64,000 nt of DNA from Microcaldota archaeon. Its GTDB lineage: Archaea > Micrarchaeota > Micrarchaeia > Anstonellales > Bilamarchaeaceae. A program made the translations under genes and the position numbers. Shown piece after piece: positions 60,627-64,000 of this stretch. The stretch spans positions 463,860 through 527,859 of the forward strand of contig JACRGD010000010.1 in NCBI GenBank assembly GCA_016212525.1, written 5' to 3'. The number at the start of each line of letters is the position of its first letter. Position 1 is the first letter of the stretch. Under the pieces are notes generated by a model. The model saw nothing but the letters and a program-made list of their open reading frames with translations, did no database searches and was not told where the DNA came from.

Positions 60627-63600
60627 CTAATCATTCATTTTGAAGATCTTAACTGCATTATCTGGAGTCTTATAAACCAAAGTAAATCCAGGCAATTGAC
60701 CAAGGAAATATGCCTGATACAAAGCCGAATCATAGAATTTACCCTTGCGATCCTCATAACCCGACTTAACTTCTCCGTTTTCAAGCCAGATCGGATCCTT
60801 AGTATAGTAAAGAGTCACAACACGAATATCACCAAAGTGATACGATCCCTTAACTACATCAGTTGCCTGAAGAAGGGCCTTGTTTAGTTTTAGATCTCCA
60901 TTTGGATATGTCTCGTTAAGATAGTAAGTTGCAGTAATTGTAGAACCATCAGCCAAAGTCGTGGGTGCAACACAATAAACCGGCTCTGGAACAACTGCAG
61001 GAGAACACTGTGCCGGCTGACCATTTTGAGATAGACACTCAGAAGGATAATACGGAACATAATATTTCCTTCCATTAGGCGCATTTACATAAATTTTGTA
61101 AGCCTTGATACCCGTCTTGTTTGAGAGCTCAGAAACAGTACATGGCTCTGGGGAGATAACGACAGTTTCCCACAAATGATCCAATTCACACTGGGAATCA
61201 CCAGGAGCATTGGCAACCGTGGTGCCATTGTCATTAGCACAGGAAAGGTAGTTTAGTGCCCCATATTTATTACCAAGATATACACCAGTACCGATAAGTT
61301 CGACATCGAAAATAGCATATTTACTATTATAATTTGTCATAGTTGTTTTGAATTCGGACGAAGTTGCATCAACATAAGCATGCGCAATGTCGCCAATCAT
61401 ATCCCTGTCCTTGTGATCGTTTCGTATGACTGCGTTTCGCTGACCGAAATAGTTAATCCAGTGTCCATAGTCCCACCAGGAAGTGATTATTGCATCAGAC
61501 GCAGTGTTTTCCTTTATCCAGTTCATTGATTCAAGCCAATAAGTAGTAAGACGATTGCATCGGTATTGGAACGCCATCGATTCCCAGAAAGGAGCCTGTT
61601 TTCTACCAGTAAGATAATCAACAGTACTAAATATTGAAACAGCGCAGAGCTTCTGATTATATTGACGCTCAATGTCAGATGAGGCATAGCCAAGGGGATC
61701 TTTTGCAGCAGCACACACCTCGGCATCATTCGTAAGATGACACACATCAGTAAGTTTAGAAGAAAGTGCAGTAGGATTGTTCTGATATAAAGGTTGGAAT
61801 GATCCCCATAAAAGCCCTGGACCTTGTCCCTGATATAGGAACTGCATAAGGACCAGAACAAGGCCAATATAAATTACGACTTTCTTTAACACATTAGTGA
61901 ACGCAAGATCTTTTATGAAATCTGAAAAAAGCGACATAAGAGTACCTAACGAAAAGCCAATCGAAACGGCCATCATGGCACCCATATAGATTGCGTATTT
62001 TTCCTTTACAATACCAACTAAAAAGGGCAGGATTATGAGCATAAGAAAGAAGAGGAAAAGATTATCTACCTTTGAAGTAAGAAGCCGGTAGAAAGAATAA
62101 ACCACTGAGACAAGAAACAGGAAAAACCAGAACAAAAGAAAACTATTGGTTTTTTCAGTAAAGTGAATATCTACACCCAAAACCGAATTAAGGAATGTGT
62201 ATAGGACAACAAGCAACTTATTGGATATGAAAGAAAACAGGTAGAAACCATAATTAAAAATTCCTGAAAGAATACTGGTAATAGTCGAAACAATAGAATT
62301 GCCATTAAGCAGAACCTGAAGAGGCATCATGAACGTGGACGCCACACCATCATAAGTATCAGAGAAGAAACCCAGAGTGCCACCAAAATCACCACTTGAT
62401 TCGCCCTGTTCTGCGATCGTCCGGTCAAGAGGATAGTTATATTGTGCAATGGCAAACTGGTCCGCACCGCTTTTCTTAATGAACGAACCCACAGGAGTAA
62501 ACAAAAATGCCAAAACGGCCAAAACAGCAACAGAACCAAGAACATATTTCTGAACATTAGAATTTGAAACATACATATCAAGAAGGTAGAAGAAGAGAGA
62601 TGAGAAAACAGCCATTAGAACAAGATATCCTGCTCCAATACCTGAAATAGGATTTCCCCCAAAGCCATTTTTTAGAAGTGCCTTACCAACAAAAATACCC
62701 AGAATAAAAATTATTACGAGTAGTAAGAGGTGGAATTTAAGATCGTTTTTTCGATCCTTGCTGGTAAAGAAAATGAAAAGAGACTCAATTACACCAAAAA
62801 GACCGATAGAGGTAAATGCAAGACCCTCAACACCACTGCCCAGACACAGGGCAGCAAGAGAAAGACCAGAAATTATTCCAAACATTAGGTTCTTGTATTT
62901 TATAGAAATAACAAATGTTGCATAAGTAAAAAACAGGGTGAAAAATGCCCAGGGCTGTGCCTCTATTTCACCGGCACTGAGTTTAAGAACGATTATTGGT
63001 ATGAAAGCCGCAAGACCCGCACTAAGAAGACCCATTTCCCTACCAGAAAAAGTAGAAACCAAAAGATAGACAAAAAAGATCATGAAAAGTGCTGCCAAGG
63101 GCGGATATGTGCTTGCAACCAGAGCCAAATCAAAGTTATCGTATTGAGTTGCACCAAAATAAAGCCGATACCAGACGGATTCTAAATAACCAATTTCGGG
63201 AATCTCCCGATGACTTACAATATTTGAAGGACCCCAGGCTGTGTGATCATTAATCGGATTTTCACCAAGAGTAAGAATCTGATGGGCAACATAAGTATAG
63301 TAATAAGGATCAAGTTCCTGAAACACAGGACTGTAATTACTAGAACGAATAAGATAAGAAACTACTAAGAGGAGCAACAGTAAAAACACTATTTTTTCCC
63401 GCTTGATAAAATCAAAATTCAAGGATTTGAGATATGCACCCCAGTCAAATTTCAAAAGATTCAAAAGATCCTCATAAAGACCAGATCGATATGTCAATGC
63501 AAGAGAGATCACATAAAGAATACCCACCGAAAGAAGGGCAATCGTGTAGCTGAATTTGATCCCCAAAACGAAATACATCAAAAAGGGGATCATTGGCAAT

Positions 63601-63755
63601 GAAATCATGCCCAAAGCACAGCCCAGAAGTACTTTTTCAATAAGGATAAGATTTTGGTCTTTCCTAAAAAGTGAAAGCGATGCCAAAATACCTGGCACAA
63701 AGGTCGAAAGGACAACCAATACCAACATCAAAGAGGGACTAAAATCAATAAGCAC
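60627..63755 (-). CDS. aglB: Oligosaccharyltransferase AglB/STT3
   Basis: AglB transfers a lipid-linked glycan to Asn of secreted proteins. The 1042-residue protein has about 13 membrane helices in its first 660 residues and an outside globular domain. The first loop holds ELDPYYYTYVAHQ with the metal-binding acid; the catalytic signature WWDYG is at 760-764, in SWWDYGHWINYFGQR. GTG start with GGTGA upstream. The second ftsZ lies 77 bp upstream on the same strand. Members of the surface lipoproteins nearby contain N-x-S/T sites that are candidate targets. Confidence 0.95.
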   Translation of the reverse strand: MLIDFSPSLMLVLVVLSTFVPGILASLSLFRKDQNLILIEKVLLGCALGMISLPMIPFLMYFVLGIKFSYTIALLSVGILYVISLALTYRSGLYEDLLNLLKFDWGAYLKSLNFDFIKREKIVFLLLLLLVVSYLIRSSNYSPVFQELDPYYYTYVAHQILTLGENPINDHTAWGPSNIVSHREIPEIGYLESVWYRLYFGATQYDNFDLALVASTYPPLAALFMIFFVYLLVSTFSGREMGLLSAGLAAFIPIIVLKLSAGEIEAQPWAFFTLFFTYATFVISIKYKNLMFGIISGLSLAALCLGSGVEGLAFTSIGLFGVIESLFIFFTSKDRKNDLKFHLLLLVIIFILGIFVGKALLKNGFGGNPISGIGAGYLVLMAVFSSLFFYLLDMYVSNSNVQKYVLGSVAVLAVLAFLFTPVGSFIKKSGADQFAIAQYNYPLDRTIAEQGESSGDFGGTLGFFSDTYDGVASTFMMPLQVLLNGNSIVSTITSILSGIFNYGFYLFSFISNKLLVVLYTFLNSVLGVDIHFTEKTNSFLLFWFFLFLVSVVYSFYRLLTSKVDNLFLFFLMLIILPFLVGIVKEKYAIYMGAMMAVSIGFSLGTLMSLFSDFIKDLAFTNVLKKVVIYIGLVLVLMQFLYQGQGPGLLWGSFQPLYQNNPTALSSKLTDVCHLTNDAEVCAAAKDPLGYASSDIERQYNQKLCAVSIFSTVDYLTGRKQAPFWESMAFQYRCNRLTTYWLESMNWIKENTASDAIITSWWDYGHWINYFGQRNAVIRNDHKDRDMIGDIAHAYVDATSSEFKTTMTNYNSKYAIFDVELIGTGVYLGNKYGALNYLSCANDNGTTVANAPGDSQCELDHLWETVVISPEPCTVSELSNKTGIKAYKIYVNAPNGRKYYVPYYPSECLSQNGQPAQCSPAVVPEPVYCVAPTTLADGSTITATYYLNETYPNGDLKLNKALLQATDVVKGSYHFGDIRVVTLYYTKDPIWLENGEVKSGYEDRKGKFYDSALYQAYFLGQLPGFTLVYKTPDNAVKIFKMND

Positions 63756-63832
63756 ATTTTCACCAGAAAACAGTTATACGGTTTTTGTTAGAAAGATTAC
63801 CGACAAACAATAAAGAGAAGAAGGATTAAAAT

Positions 63833-64000
63833 TCATAGGTATTCTACATCCGAGGAACCACTATCTTCATTAGATTTTGAGCTTCCCAGGATATAGGGAG
63901 ATTTGACTCCAGTTATTATTGCAGTCATACTCATTGCACCGGAAAGATTGGGGTTAATCCTAGCACCCATCTTGATGCTCGCATTGTTATCGAAGCTTTC
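63833..64000 (-). CDS. ftsZ: FtsZ, second copy, C-terminal end (partial)
   Basis: The right edge cuts the gene: only the last 55 residues are present, ending with a stop at 63833. The stretch IKMGARINPNLSGAMS with AIITGVKSPYILG is the FtsZ C-terminal domain, matching [13 protein letters not shown] and [13 protein letters not shown] of the copy at 33.9 kb. It ends in an acidic tail, SNEDSGSSDVEYL. Archaea often carry two FtsZ types (FtsZ1, FtsZ2); which one this is cannot be told from the fragment. Confidence 0.85.
   Translation of the reverse strand, partial: ESFDNNASIKMGARINPNLSGAMSMTAIITGVKSPYILGSSKSNEDSGSSDVEYL

Overview
The window comes from an archaeon. It carries CDP-archaeol synthase (carS), an archaeal class I CCA-adding enzyme, the GatDE tRNA amidotransferase, AglB/STT3 oligosaccharyltransferase, archaeal-type AspRS, PurP, a Pab1020-type RNA ligase with its PIN partner, two ftsZ copies (one cut by the right edge) and bacterial-type gyrB. 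Promoters are archaeal: an AT-rich TATA element usually lies 22-28 nt before the start codon, so many first genes look leaderless, while genes inside operons have GGAGG/GGTGA ribosome sites. Compact spacing, many unrecognised proteins and a single lipid/N-glycan core suggest a DPANN-like lineage (Micrarchaeota/Diapherotrites type), but that is inference.

Layout. 0-4.4 kb: a partial ribbon-helix-helix gene, a Cys-rich membrane protein, sppA, then carS, RNA ligase, GNAT and the convergent RNA-ligase-partner PIN gene. 4.6-12.5 kb: one minus-strand operon of six paralogous polytopic membrane proteins, the most striking unit here. 12.7-17.8 kb: aspS-surE, a 606-aa helical protein, a translin-like gene. 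17.8-20.2 kb: a thiol-redox operon (lipoprotein thioredoxin, CcdA, membrane-anchored thioredoxin). 20.3-24.2 kb: two members of an unrecognised family around a winged-helix/small-membrane-protein pair, then a ThiF - TBP-like - PHP operon. 24.2-26.5 kb: K+ channel plus Kef-type antiporter. 26.6-33 kb: beta-CASP nuclease, lipoprotein, cca and a 748-aa membrane lipoprotein. 33.1-37.2 kb: ftsZ set among three VapBC modules and a GNAT-like gene. 37.2-37.7 kb: an apparently gene-poor stretch with a promoter and RNA-like structure. 37.7-46 kb: beta-propeller lipoprotein, unknown 562-aa protein, nadK, purP, a Ser/Thr kinase. 46-52 kb: ACT protein and serA, split lysO, HTH-ACT regulator, gyrB. 52-64 kb: purQ, an HExxH lipoprotein, YkgJ-like protein, gatE, gatD, aglB and the 3' end of a second ftsZ.

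How it fits together: core functions (translation quality, purine synthesis, membrane lipid and glycoprotein synthesis, cell division) are mixed with envelope systems that face outward (six-protein membrane array, redox relay, several lipoproteins, ion transport). The plus strand is A-rich over much of the window whichever way genes run, so minus-strand proteins tend to be rich in Ser/Phe/Val/Leu and plus-strand proteins in Lys/Glu/Ala/Ile. The toxin-antitoxin block at 35.1-37.2 kb breaks this pattern. No rRNA, tRNA, CRISPR array or insertion sequence was recognised.
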